DNA of 64,000 nt, from positions 1,555,564-1,619,563 of the forward strand of contig NW_017804409.1 of the NCBI RefSeq assembly GCF_001625305.1, read 5' to 3'. Below the pieces are notes generated by a model that saw only the letters and a list, made by a program, of their open reading frames with translations, was not told the DNA's origin and searched no databases. Source of the DNA: Branchiostoma belcheri (taxonomy: Eukaryota; Chordata; Leptocardii; Amphioxiformes; Branchiostomatidae). Shown in pieces: positions 40,601-54,200 of the stretch. Made by a program: the position numbers and the translations under genes. The stretch's first letter is position 1. Each line of letters begins with the position of its first letter.

Positions 40601-43600
40601 TAGCCCTAGCCCTAGCCCTAGCCCTAACTCTAACTCTAACCCTTACCCTAACCCTTACCCCAACTCTAACCCCAACCCTAACTCTAACCCCAACCCCAAC
40701 CCCAACCCTAACTCTAACCCTAACCCTAACCCTAACCCTAACCCTAATCCTAACACTAGGCCTTACCCTAACTCTAACTCTAACTCTAACCCCAGCCCTA
40801 GCCCTTGCCCTAGCCCTAGCCCTAGCCCTAGCCCTAGCCCTAGCCCTAGCCCTAGCCCTAGCCCTAGCCCTAGCCCTAGCCCTAGCCCTAGCCCTAGCCC
40901 TAGCCCTAGCCCTAGCCCTAGCCCTAGCCCTAGCCCTAGCCCTAGCCCTTTACTTTCTTACAAACAGTCCACTATGTAGAGCTTACCTCCTCCCCAGTTC
41001 AGGTAGGTGAAAGGCATCCCGTCGCTCCACTCCCAGCCTCCCTCAGTTCCCCTGTCGTGAGCACCAATCCAAACCCCTGTCACACCTGTCACTCCACTCA
41101 AACGACCTGGAAAATACAGTATTTGAAAGAATGAATGAAATTCATTAATAATCTGTAAACCCTTTATTTGACACTGGTCCTACTCAGTAACATTAAATAC
41201 ATGTGACAATTCCGTATTTTTTTCATATTACGTAATGTAGGATCAAGTTGTATTCTAAATGTTGGAGATATAATAATAAAAGGCTAGGCCTCGAATATGT
41301 AGCCTGGAATCCATCCGTGAACGCTTTATCTCCGAAGGCAGAGCGGAGGAACGGAGCGGAGATGAAGCATTCACGGATGAATTCCAGGCTACATATTCGA
41401 GGCCTAGCCTTTTATTATATGGGCTGGCCACCAATGAGAGACAATGTCAAATATCAGTCTACTGATGCATTTCAGCATGCCATTAACTTTATTTCTTGGA
41501 TCACTTTGGCTAAAATGTAAAAAACTAACACAGTGAATCTCTACATACTGATCCTAATTTTTCAGGACCGTAATTAAAATTCTGCAATTCTCAAAATATG
41601 ATAATCATAATGATATGGGAATAATATTACATGTCGTTCATCCTCAAAAGTCACAACTGATTAAAACAAATAATTTCACCAATTAATTTCTTGGTTAACG
41701 GATTTGCCCGCTTCATTTTTTTTTCTGATTTGCAAATAAAATAAAAATTCAGAATCAACTGCAAAATGCTCATATTTTGCTCTGAACAGTTGAAAACAGT
41801 CCTTTTCTTCCTAGTTGTTACAGTTATTCCATGTTTCAATGCAGTGGTATCATTAAAAGTTCAAAATTCATTGTTTAAATTTTGAACCAGCCTGGTGTGT
41901 TGGCTTCATGGCTCCTATTGTACCATTTTGGGCCATAATACATGTAGGATGCCTAGGCCTGTTTTTATTTTTATATTTTTTTCGCCCGCCCGCTCCATTA
42001 TTTTTATATAAAAGTCCGTAACCAACAAATTAAATTGGTGTTGCCCTAGTGAATGTATTCACTAATGGAGAATGGAAGAAACCAAACCAACCGTTGAGGT
42101 ATGACTGTTCCTGCGGGGTGGTTATGCTGACCAGGTCTCCTCCCTTGTTCTGACAGTTCTCCCTGGCGTGGTGCCAGGTACGGAAGGATCCCACATTCAC
42201 CTGGTAACAGTAGTCACTCATGGGGTCCTCATCCCACCCAGGGGGGCCACTTTCCACTGGTCCAGCCTGGGGGGGGGGTCAAGCTTGACATCAGACTGTA
42301 TACGATTTTTACTATTGTCTCCATAATAATTAGTCTAACCATAAATAAATCATGTTGTACTATTAATTTTAACAAAGAGATGTCAAACCCCTTAGACATA
42401 ACATCTGTGTCCATAATATCACCAGGGTCCATAATATCGCCACCTTGAGAAACAGTGAGCTTAAAGATATTTTTACTGCAACATACTTTTGGTCTGCACT
42501 CCTTCACACATCAAATGTACATACAATGTACCTAGGGTATGTTGCAGTAAAACTATCTTAAAGCACACTATTTCTCAAGGTGGCGATATTATGGACCCTG
42601 GTGATATTATGGACACAGATGTTCATGATATACTTTTAGACATAGCTACAGCTTTAGACATCTACCTTTCATCATGTAGATTTTAGTTTTTTTATATACT
42701 CTGTTTTGTTGTGCTGTTATGTTTGTAATTTGCAATTAGCCCCCGGGCACGAATTTGCAATAAACTTCTCTATTAACTGAGATCCCACTTACCAATTGTT
42801 GTTGGTATAACTGGTGGTGCTGCAATTTCTACAGATATAGAACAAAAAAGGTGGTTACTTCTGCAATCAATACTGAACCTTTTACCCCCAAAAGTTATTT
42901 CCTCACATGACTCTATTAACGACATTCTATGCCGTTAGTATCGTTTTCCGAAATATTTGCAACTTACAGCATATATATAGTTGCTCATTTTGCAGCTGCT
43001 TTGTATGATTTACAGTATGGTCGAAAACCTTTTCTTTCCAACCGACATGCACGTTCGGATGTTAAATTAATTTTAAATATATTAATTAAATCAACATGGC
43101 CTAACTTATCAACAAGAGTATGGGTCAATCTTGGCGTGAGTGGACAAAACCTTGGTCTTGGTCTTTGGGGGTTAAGGTAGCCAACATCAACTTGCTGATG
43201 ATTCTGCTACACTGTAGTATTTGGGCTGTAGAATTTTGGACCATCGCACACCGGGGCATGCCCCTACACTTTTCGAAAGGTGTGGTGGGATCTTTAACGT
43301 GCTCGAGGTGTGGCTCTCCTCAAACATGGGACCTCCAGTTTACGTATCCGAGGGACGTCCCTAACCGAAGCTAGGTACTCTTTACACCTGAGTGAAGTGA
43401 GGAAATTCGTGTTAAGTGCCTTTCCCAAGGGCACAAGATCAGTGACATGGGTGGGGATCAAACCCTGGACCTCTAGGTTCCGAGCCGAACGCGCTACCGC
43501 TGCGCCACACGACCCCAAACCTTACACCTAGCTTCTACCTACTGTACAAAATAGGAGTAATATACAATAAAAGTCATGTACCTGAAAGCAATTTACTGTT

Positions 43601-45191
43601 TATGTGAGAGAAACGAACAACAAAACAAACTCACGTGCAGGTTTCTTACAGGTGTAGTCGCGGTTTCTCCCATCACAGGGGATGTCGTTCCACTTCCCGC
43701 TGTCTACGATCAGTTCGGTACAGTCCTCACCTCCAGCGTCGTTAGGTTCGTTCGGGTTCCAGTTCAAGAATGTCTGAAGAATATAAACAAATCTATCAGA
43801 TACGTCGATGAAGGTCAATCCCCTGTCACAATCCTGCCCCCAAAAGAACAAGAAATATCAGAGTTATCAACCAAGAATTGAGGTATTCAAAAACTCCTCT
43901 TTCCCCAGAACTATCGTAGACTGGAACTCGTTGCCACCAAGCAAAGTTGGGGCATCATCACTAGAAAGCTTTAAACAACTCCTGCAATCAAATGTGCAAA
44001 GATTGAGTGTAACAAGTCGTTCAGTGTGATATAGCTAGCTGCTGCCGTGCCGTATGCCTGCGAAGCTGGTGTGTTACACCAAAGAGCGGTTGTACCGGCT
44101 ATACCGATACAGATACAGAATTCCGTCGGCAGAACGTACTGCGCCTGCGCAAAAAAACCATTTTTCACGGTTTTCGTTGGATTTTTGGTTCATGTTGCAT
44201 TAGAATTTTGCCTGTTGCAGACAATATCTTTTTTGACACAACATTTGGAAACTACAGACAGAGTGTGAACCTTATATGCGCAAATTCGACCTTCTATGAC
44301 ATTTTTGCCTAAGTGCTATGTACAATACATTATGGGTTTCACGCAGGTACAGTACGTTCTGCCAACGTGCTCCTGTCACACATCCAGAACCTTTCCTTGA
44401 TCACCAGCCGACCAAGGTAGGCTGAAATTTGGGAGCAGTTTGACCAGATTTACGTGGCGCCTACCTTTCTACATGAATCAAATAGAATTTGAATTATATT
44501 TGAGTCAAATTTGACAGCCAACCACTCCTTGACTCACTCCTGAACCCCAGTTTTTACACTCAAAAACTGCTCTATTTGGCCATCAGGCCGCTTTTCATAG
44601 GTTTGGGAGGAGTGTCTAAGGGTGAAAGCTTATGGGTGAAACAAAAGTGTCAGATTGTACTTACAACAAGAGAGCCGTCAGTCCAAGCAAATGTTCCCTC
44701 AACATCCCTGTCTGTGAAACCTATGTGTTGTCTTGTGTTCATGTGAGCTGACAGAAAAAAAAGAAAATATCATACATGTGTACACATGTGTAAGATTTCC
44801 ATTCACCTACTGCCATGGCAGCAGGTTTACACTTTACAATAAACTGAAATCAATAAATAAAAAACAAACAGGCAAGGGAACACCTACAACTGATATTTCA
44901 TACAAATACATGTAGACCATTCTTTACTTGTTAATGGTCAAGTTGGACCCAAAACAGTACTTAGCAGAATTATCAGCTTGAAGTAAGAGCTTTTGGATGC
45001 AGAAAACCAGGAATTCAGCACCAAGGACAGGACAAAGTAGAAAGTTCCTGTCTTCATTGCACACTTTTCAATCTGATTCCATTAATTGTTGGTTTAAGGG
45101 ATACTAATATCACATTCCCTTGCACAGCTGCTACCAACACGTTTTGGAGAATGTACTTAAATGGAGGTATTGTTTTTTGGTATGTCTGTGT

Positions 45192-45223
<32 letters not shown>

Positions 45224-48200
45224 TTCCACATGGCCTTTTAGTTAGGTTGTAATGGATAATGGTTGGATTCAGTCTGTCTCAGGTAGAGAAAGTCATTAAT
45301 CACTTCTAAATTTGGTAGCACTTGCTGTTTCTACTGGTGTTTTTCATTACACAACCTCCTTGACATCTGACAGCTGGTGTTTTTCATTAGCACAATAAAG
45401 AAGAGGGTTACAAAAGGAGCTTGCAAATGGCTAAATATGTTGTATCAGTAGTTGTCTAGGCAAATGGAGCCCTTTTTTCATGAGAGATTTCCAGCCCCAT
45501 CATGGTTTCATGGAGGTCTGAGGTCTCCAAATTGTTGTTACAAATTAAGTCCACACCAATTTAATTTCTTGGTTAATGGACTTTTCTAGAAAAATAATGG
45601 AGCAGCGGGCAAAAATAAAAAATAAAAACAGGCCTAGGCATCCTACTGTGGCCCAAAATGGCACGATAGGAGTCATGTAGTCAACACACCAGGCTGGTTC
45701 AAAATTTAAACAATGAATTTTGAACTTTTAATGATACCACTGCATTGAAAGATGGAATAACTGTAACAACTAGGAAGAAAAGTACTTTTTTCAACTTTTC
45801 AGGGCAAAATATGAGCATTTTGCTGTTGATTCTGGATTCTTTTTTTTTTTGCAAATCAGAAAAAAATGAAAATAATGGCGAATCCGTTAACCAAGAAATT
45901 AAATTGGTATGGCCTGAAGTCATTCTCACAGACTACTATACATTGTAGAACATTGATTTTACAGAAAAGCAAACATGTCAGGCTAGAGCCAACTACAGAA
46001 CTGGATCCTCACAGGCTGAAAGTGCCACAGGCAAACATAACATCGTTCAAAGGGTCTCTGCAGTACCAGGGCCCGGTTCTGTGGAACCAACTTTCCAGGG
46101 AACAAAGACAGCTTTCAACTCTAACATCTTTCAAAGACTCTTTGTGAGTGGGGCTTGAGTGGCAAATGTATTTACGATTGTTATGTAATGTTGAGTTGAA
46201 ATTGTAATGTATAATTCTTATTGTGTATTTTCTCATGTATATTGTGAATTTTATATATGTGACCCCAGGGATACCTGAAAACCAGGTCAGTAGACCTGAG
46301 TGTACTACGTATACTCTGGTTAAATAAAATAAAATGAAAATGAAATGAAGGCTCACATCGGATGTAGCTCTGTTCAGCTCCTGAAGTGATACTGGCAAGG
46401 TTGGCGCCTTGTTGCCTGCAGTAAGCCTCCGCATCATTCCAGTCGGCCTCTTGTTTCTCAAAGTAGTAGCAGTTTCCTTGGAACAGGGACCATCCACTTG
46501 GACACACCATGAATTCTAGAAGAATTGAAGGGAAAAAATTTATCTAACACCTTTGAAGCTAATACTACTCATTCCTGGACAAAGATCTGTAGCTATACAG
46601 ATCAAAATACTAAGTCCAGCAACTCCAAGTTCTTATCATAATATGTTAAGGTAAACTTTGTAGCTGTATATCTCATACTAGAGTAATGAAAGCTATATGT
46701 TCTATATGTTGATGTTGGTGTCAATATTTTCTTTTAAATTACACAAAAATACATAAAGCTATACAGCAAATCATCCAACAGAAGCATTACAGTTGGATCA
46801 TATCTGTGTTAAACATGACACACAGTGTGACAGATTAAATGGCAATGACAGAAAAGACACTTAACACAACTTTCATCACTTTACCCAGACAGATTGGTTT
46901 AATTTGTTTTTCATCACATGCCACAAAATTCTTGCAATAATATATTGACGGGAAAACGGGTGCTGACCATAAAGCTCTAGCTTAGGCCACACCGACTTAA
47001 TTTTATGGATGACATCCGCGCGCATTGATTTTCGTATGTTATCAAAAAAAAAAAAAAGAAAGATCACGTCCACCGAGGCTCTGGCCTGGCTCTAGGCCTA
47101 GTGCCTGGGTAGTCCATGGTAGTTAGCGACAATATACGGAACCGGGCACATAGGCTACCGAAGCTCCACGACTCAAGAGCTCAGTACATAGTACAGTGCC
47201 GATTCATAAATTCCGCAAAAAGTCGTATACATGTACGTCACTAAGTACTGCCGCAAATTCATAATACCAGCTTTGTATTCTTGTGGTTTACTAGCATTTT
47301 TTTTTTGGCCGGATTTTTTTTATTCGCCCATGCGCACTACTCTAGTTTGGGTGTCTTCAGAGGATGTCATCCATAAAATTAAGTCGCCTTACTCACAGGA
47401 ATACATACAAGTCATGTACATTGTACTGAATTTGGTGAACAGAGACAGAGACAAACTCACGTCCACTGTTGTCACAGCCGAGGACTTCCACCCTCATACT
47501 GATGTGGTTTCTCCAGGTCCAGGGCCAGAAGCGAACAAACCGTGTGGAAACTGGCGCATCCAGGAGGTTTGTCACCTCTGTATCTCTGTCTGTGTTAGCC
47601 GTAAAAATCTGGGGACATCCATACCAAAGTACACATTTTAGAAAAACTACATTACATGTCGAATAGTAAAGAATATTTCCCTAAAACCTGGAAAAGTTCT
47701 AGATGCAAATGATAACAACAATGAAAAAAGTACAAAATCTTAATGGAAACTCACTTAATGATGATAGCAAATACCATTCCTGATCCAGTGGCTAAAATCT
47801 TTTTTCTTGACACAGAACAAATATACAGCTGTACATTCTACTACACACACATAACTGAAGTACATGCACCTGAAAGAATAGCCATGCCTTTAAGTACAAC
47901 CAAGAGTTATCAACCAAGGATTGAGGTGTTCAAAACTGTTTTTTTTTTCCTAGAAATATTGATGCCTTGGGACATCATCACTAGATAGCTTTAAACAATG
48001 CTTACAGTTAGAAGGCTAGGTGTAAGAAGTTCTTAGGTGTAATATAGACAGCTGCTACTACAACACATGCCTGTGAAGGGTCTGGGTTATACAGAATTAG
48101 TGCTGTGTACCTAAACTCACATTTAGGTTCTGGTCCAGATTCAAGTCCAGAGGTTTAGGTTCAGTTCCAGACTCGTGGCATATACAAAATTGCATGTTGG

Positions 48201-51200
48201 CAACCTTGCAATGTTGTTTGGGCAAAACTGTGGCCACATGACATGGAGGCCGACAGTTGATGATGCCTGATGGCAATGTTTTCTTCATTTTGCAGCACAA
48301 ATTTTGCAATCTATAGAAGGTTTCAGGTGGATTGAAAAGAAATGGGGTATGTGACATGTTTTTTTTTGTAATAAGTCCGGAATCAGTTCTTGACTATAAG
48401 TTTTTTTTGGACTTGAACCTTAACATTTTTACAAGTCTGGAACCGGTCCAGCAAACCGGTACACAGCACTATACAGAATGATATTAACATCCGTGTCCAA
48501 AATATCACCAGGGTCCATAATATTGCCACCTTGAGAAAAAGTGTGCTTAAAGATATTTTTACTGCAACATACCCTAGGTATGTACATTTGAGGTGTGCAG
48601 GATACCAAAAGTATGTTGCAGTAAAAATATCTTTAAGCACACTTTTTCTCAAGGTGGAAATATTATGGACCCTGGTGATATTATGGACATGGATGTTACA
48701 GATCTACAGTTGCAGATGAGTTACCTTGTCCTGACTGGTACCAGAAGCGACATCCATGACTGTAGTCCAAGTGTTGCCATCAGTGCTGAGGCGCAGTTTG
48801 AATGAGGTGACCCACTGACCACCACCCTGTCCTGTGTAACCGTTCCTACCCTGGGTGATCACACCACTGATGGTGCTCACCCTACCCAGGTCCACCTGTC
48901 AAGCATAATTAAAAATAGCTGCAAGTTAAAAAAGTTATTAATTTTACAAGTCACTTTGCCCCAGTGTTGACATCACACTTCAAAGAAGCCACATGACAAA
49001 TCTCACTGGGTCAGTCTACTGACGAAGACCAGTGTGACTGGTCAAAAGCTCTAGGTGAGAGAACTTTGTTGTGTTGGATCAAAAGTTAAACAAAAGTTTG
49101 ATCAAAGGTCTTGACCCATCAGACAAGTCAGTTGGTAGCACTTGAAACCTCACCGTTACACCCTACGCCCCTTTTCTTTCCATAATATTCGTACTCGAAT
49201 CTGAATCACACTATTATTAGAAACACACGAGGGGGGCTTAGAAAGAGAACCCTAGCCTGGGAATCAAACCTGAGCCGCCAGCTTGTGAAGCCAACCCCCT
49301 AACCGCTAGGCCAAAAGGTAGCAATTGAAACCTCACTGTTAGACCCTTTTCTTTCTAATGTTTGTTCTCAAATCTGAATCACACTATTATTAGAAACACA
49401 CATGAGGGGGGCTTAGAAAGAGAACCCTAGCGTAACCTGGGAATCAAACCTGAGCCGCCAGCTTGTGAAGCCAACACCCTAACCACTAGGCCAAAAGGTA
49501 GCACTTGAAACCTCACTGTTACTAGTGTTAGACTACCCCTTTTCTTTCTAATGTTTGTTCTCGAATCTTAAGTACACACTATTATTAGAAGCACACGTAA
49601 GGCGGGCTTAGAAAGATAACCCTAGCCTGGAAATCAAACCCAGGCCGCCAGCTTGTGAAGCCAACACCCTAACTACTAGACGAAGATGTCGGGACCCATC
49701 AGACAAGTCAGTTGGTAGCATTTGAAACCTAACTGTTACAGTACTCCCCTTTTTCTTTCTAATTGATAATATTCATCCTCTCACCTATGGTCGGTGCCAT
49801 TTCTGTAGCCCTTGGGGAACACAGTTGAATGTGCAATCACAACAACAAGGGGCTAGTCCACTGGTAGTGGTGTGTGACTGTTTAACTCTCATACCCTGTA
49901 GTCTACTACCACACACAAGCAGCAGTCTACACTACTACTACAAACAAGCTGTAGTCTACATCACTACAACACACAAGCAGGAGTACACTACTACTGCACA
50001 CAAGCAGTAGTCTACAAGACTACAACACACAAGCAGTAGTCTACACTACTACCACACAGAAGCAGCAGTCTACACTACTACCACACACAAGCAGCAGTCT
50101 ACACTACTACTACACATAAGCAGCAGTCTACACTACTACTACACACAAGCAGCAGTCTACACTACTACTACACACAAGCAGCAGTCTACACTACTACTAC
50201 ACACAAGTCGCAGTCTACACTACTACATACACACAAGCATCAGTCCACACTACTACTACACACAAGCAGCAGTCTACACTACATGTGCTATCACACACAA
50301 GTAGCAGTCTACACTACTACTACCACACACAAGCAGCAGTCTACACTATTACTACACACAAGAAGCGGTCTACACTACTACTACACACAAGCAGCAGTCT
50401 ACACTACATGTACTACTACACACAAGCAGCAGTCTACACTACATGTACTACCACACACAAGCAGCAGTCTACACTACTACAACACACAAGGAGTCTACAC
50501 TACTACCACACACAAGCAGCAGTCTACACTACTTGTACTACCACACACAAGCAGCAGTCTACACTTTACTACAACACACAAGGAGTCTACACTACTACTA
50601 CCACACACAAGCAGCAGTCTACACTACTTGTACTACCACACACAAGCAACAGTCTACACTACTACCACACACAAGCAGCAGTCTACACTACTTGTACTAC
50701 CACACACAAGCAGCAGTCTACACTACTACAACACACAAGGGGCACTACACTACTACTGCACACTAGCAGTAGTCTACACTACTACCACACACAAGCAGCA
50801 GTCTACACTTACTACTACCGTAACTACAAGAGTATAACACAACTACTACCCACAAGAAGTCTACGCTACTACTATACACAAGCAATCTACGCTACTACTA
50901 CACACAAGACGAATCTGCAATACAGTAGTCTACACTACTACTACTTCTACAAACAAGCAGTCTACACAACTGCTACACACAAGCAGCAGTCTACATTACT
51001 ACTGCACACAGCAGTCTACACTATTACCACACATGCACAAGCACCAGTCTATACTACTACACTACTTCTACACACATAAACTTAGTCTACACTAATACTT
51101 CTACTACTTCTACTACTAGTCTACTACTACTACTACACACAAGCACTAGTCTACTACTACACACTACTAAGTGTTTCTTTGATGGGCACCTGTAACCATT

Positions 51201-54200
51201 GGTCTTGGTCATTTGAATAAGCAGCCCAGGACCCTAGGCCACCCCCTACGCCATCCTGTGTGTTCAGCCTGCCATTCCAAGCAGCAAGCGTCGGGAGAAA
51301 CTCGGACGATGCAGTGATTTTTTCATTCGGTATGTACCCCGATTCCATTCCCATCGGCTGATAACAACCTATATTAAGAAAGGGAGAAAGTGTGACTTTA
51401 TATGACAGACCTGTAGCCACTGATTTTGGTCGTTTGGTCGAGCCGCCCAGGATCCAATGCCACCTCCGACACCATTTTGTATGTTGAGCCTTGCTCTCCT
51501 AGCGCCATGATTTGCGTCATATTCTGAAGACGCTGTGATAGCTTCGTCCGGTATGAAACCGGATTCCATTCCCATTGGCTCAAAACAGCCTGTTGCCAAG
51601 GACAGAAACGGTACTTCTGTTAAAGTTTCAGTTTCAAATTTTCCAGTATTCAGTACTTCATTTTAAAGTGTCTTGATAAAAAATCATGAATATTGTTTTG
51701 AAGCCAATAAAGTTTCAGTTTTTGATTTTCCAGTATTTACTTCATTTTGATGTGACTTGATAAAAAATCATGAATATTGTTTTTAAGGCAATTAAGTTTC
51801 AGTTTCCAATTTTTAAGCATTTATTTCATTTTGATGTGACTTAATAAAAAATCTTTAATAATGTTTTTAAGGCAATAAGTTTTAGTTTCCAATTTTTAAG
51901 CATTTACTTCATTTTCATGTGACTTGATAAAAAAAATCAAGAATATTGTTTTTAAGACAATAAGTTTTAATTTTCAATTTTTAAGCATTTATTTCATTTT
52001 GATGTGACTTGATAAAAAAATCATGAATATTGTTTTGAAGGCAAAGAAGTTTCAGTTTCCAATTTTTAAGCATTTACTTTATTTTCATGTGACTTGATAA
52101 AAAAATCATGAATATTGTTTTTAAGGCAATAAAGTTTCAGTTTTCAATTTTCAAGCATTTATTTCATTTTTATGTGACTTGATTAAAAATCATGAATATT
52201 GTTTTAAAGGCAATAAAGTTTCAGTTTCCAATTTTTAAGCATCTACTTTATTTTCATGTGACTTGATAAAAAATCATGAATATTGTTTTTAAGGCAATAA
52301 GTTTCAGTTTCCAATTTTTAAGCATTTACTTCATTTTGATGTGACTTGATAAAAAAATCATGAATATTGTTTTTAAGGCAATAAAGTTTCAGTTTTCAAT
52401 TTTTAAACGTTTATTTCATTTTGATGTGACTTGATAAAAAAAAACATGATTATTGGTTTTAACGCAAAAATCAAAGTAAGTTGCTGTTTCTTTCTAAGAA
52501 TTTGAGAGTTGAGTCAGGCTTTGTCCAGTTTTATTTCAATTTTATTATTTTTATTTTCAACTTTTAGTTGATCTGGATGTTCTTTTTAAAAAAAATCATA
52601 GTGCATAATTTTTTTCAAAAGGCACTAATCAAATGAATTTGCTGTTCCTGGCAGATTTTTTTTTAGATCAATCAGAGTTTTCCTTTTGAAAATTCAACCA
52701 TGCTGAATTTGAAACAGAAGAAGGGTTGATTTTGATTCAATTTGTTTGTTTATTTGTTTGGCTGCATGTGTAGCCAGGGTTACTCAACTAGCAGGAGGCT
52801 ATTACAAAAGGCTGGTCCTGGTAACTGAACAACACACAGTATTACAAAGCATGTAAAAAGGCATTTACAAAGCACAGTCATGATCTCAGTGCTATATTTC
52901 TTTACATAGATTATACAAAGCAATGAGTAATTTTCATGTGATCATAAAGAAATGATGATATGCAGTTGTAGAACAACACTTTGTCAAAGTACAAAAATAA
53001 AATAAAAATTTATACAGATTTTTACATACTTTCCAAGCATTCTCCTGATATAGCTATTAGTAAGTATGATTGATTGAATATTAGTTCATACAAAGATTGC
53101 TGTACAATGCATACTGCAGATTTCTACATACTTTCCAAGCATTCTCCTGATATAGCTAAGTGTGATTGATTTAATATTAGAATAGTTCATACAAAGATTG
53201 CTGTAGAATGCATACTGCATAATACAGTTGTACTCACTGCCAGAGAGGACTGTTTCACCATCAGGGATTTTACAGACAAAGCCGTGCAGGTTGAAACAAC
53301 TGGCAGTCTCCCACTGTCCCTGGTCAGATCCTATATACATTATAAACAGCAATGAAAATATAACTTCAAACCTTTACAAGTCCAATTTTCCTGTCTACAG
53401 TTAGTGCACTAAATTACTCAAGTACACACAACACTCCTATTATCTGTAAAACACAGTTAGGCCACACCAATTTAATTTCTTGGTTAATGGATTCGCCCGC
53501 TTCATTTTTTTCTGATTTGCAAATAAAAATGAAAATTCAGAATCAGCTGCAAAATGCTCATAATTTGCCCTGAACAGTTGAAAACAGTCCTTTTCTTCCT
53601 ATTTGTTACAGTTATTCCATCTTTCAATGCAGTGGTATCATTAAAAGTTCAAAATTCATTGTTTAAATTTTGAACCAGCCTGGTATGTTGACTTCATGGC
53701 TCCTATTGTACCATTTTGGGCCATAATACGATGCCTAGGCCTGTTTTTATTTTTATTTTTTTTTCGCCTGCCCGCTCCATTATTTTTCTTCAAAAATCCA
53801 CTAACCAAGAAATCAAATTGGTGTGGCCTTATATTGCAACATGCAGGATTAGGGAATTTGATTCTTGTACATTTTAGAACTATTCAGAACTAGAGATGAA
53901 GTAACATTTGCAAAGCAAATGCATAATGTTTACCTTCGGACATGGTCTGCTATGTTAATTCTTACTCAAACACATTCAAATACATTGTACTACTAGTATA
54001 TGGTGACAGGAGCAGAGCAGACCATGAAATTACAACATTATGTAACCCAACACCAGTCATCATGGTGACAGACGTCAACAAATCATGTCATAGGTCAGGT
54101 CATAGGTCACTGTTTGGAGAGGAAGAAGAGGAAGAAACGGAGCAAAAACAATGTGTTTTCCTTCGGTAAACATAAAGATTTAGACAAAAGGACAGTACAC

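Noticed and set aside
40268-40948. A chromosome end
   Set aside because: Receptor exons continue in frame on both sides, so the telomeric repeats are interstitial.
50283-51079. Open frames of 184 and 264 codons rich in Thr, His, Tyr
   Set aside because: They read through the 29-bp minisatellite, have no unique sequence and overlap in several frames.
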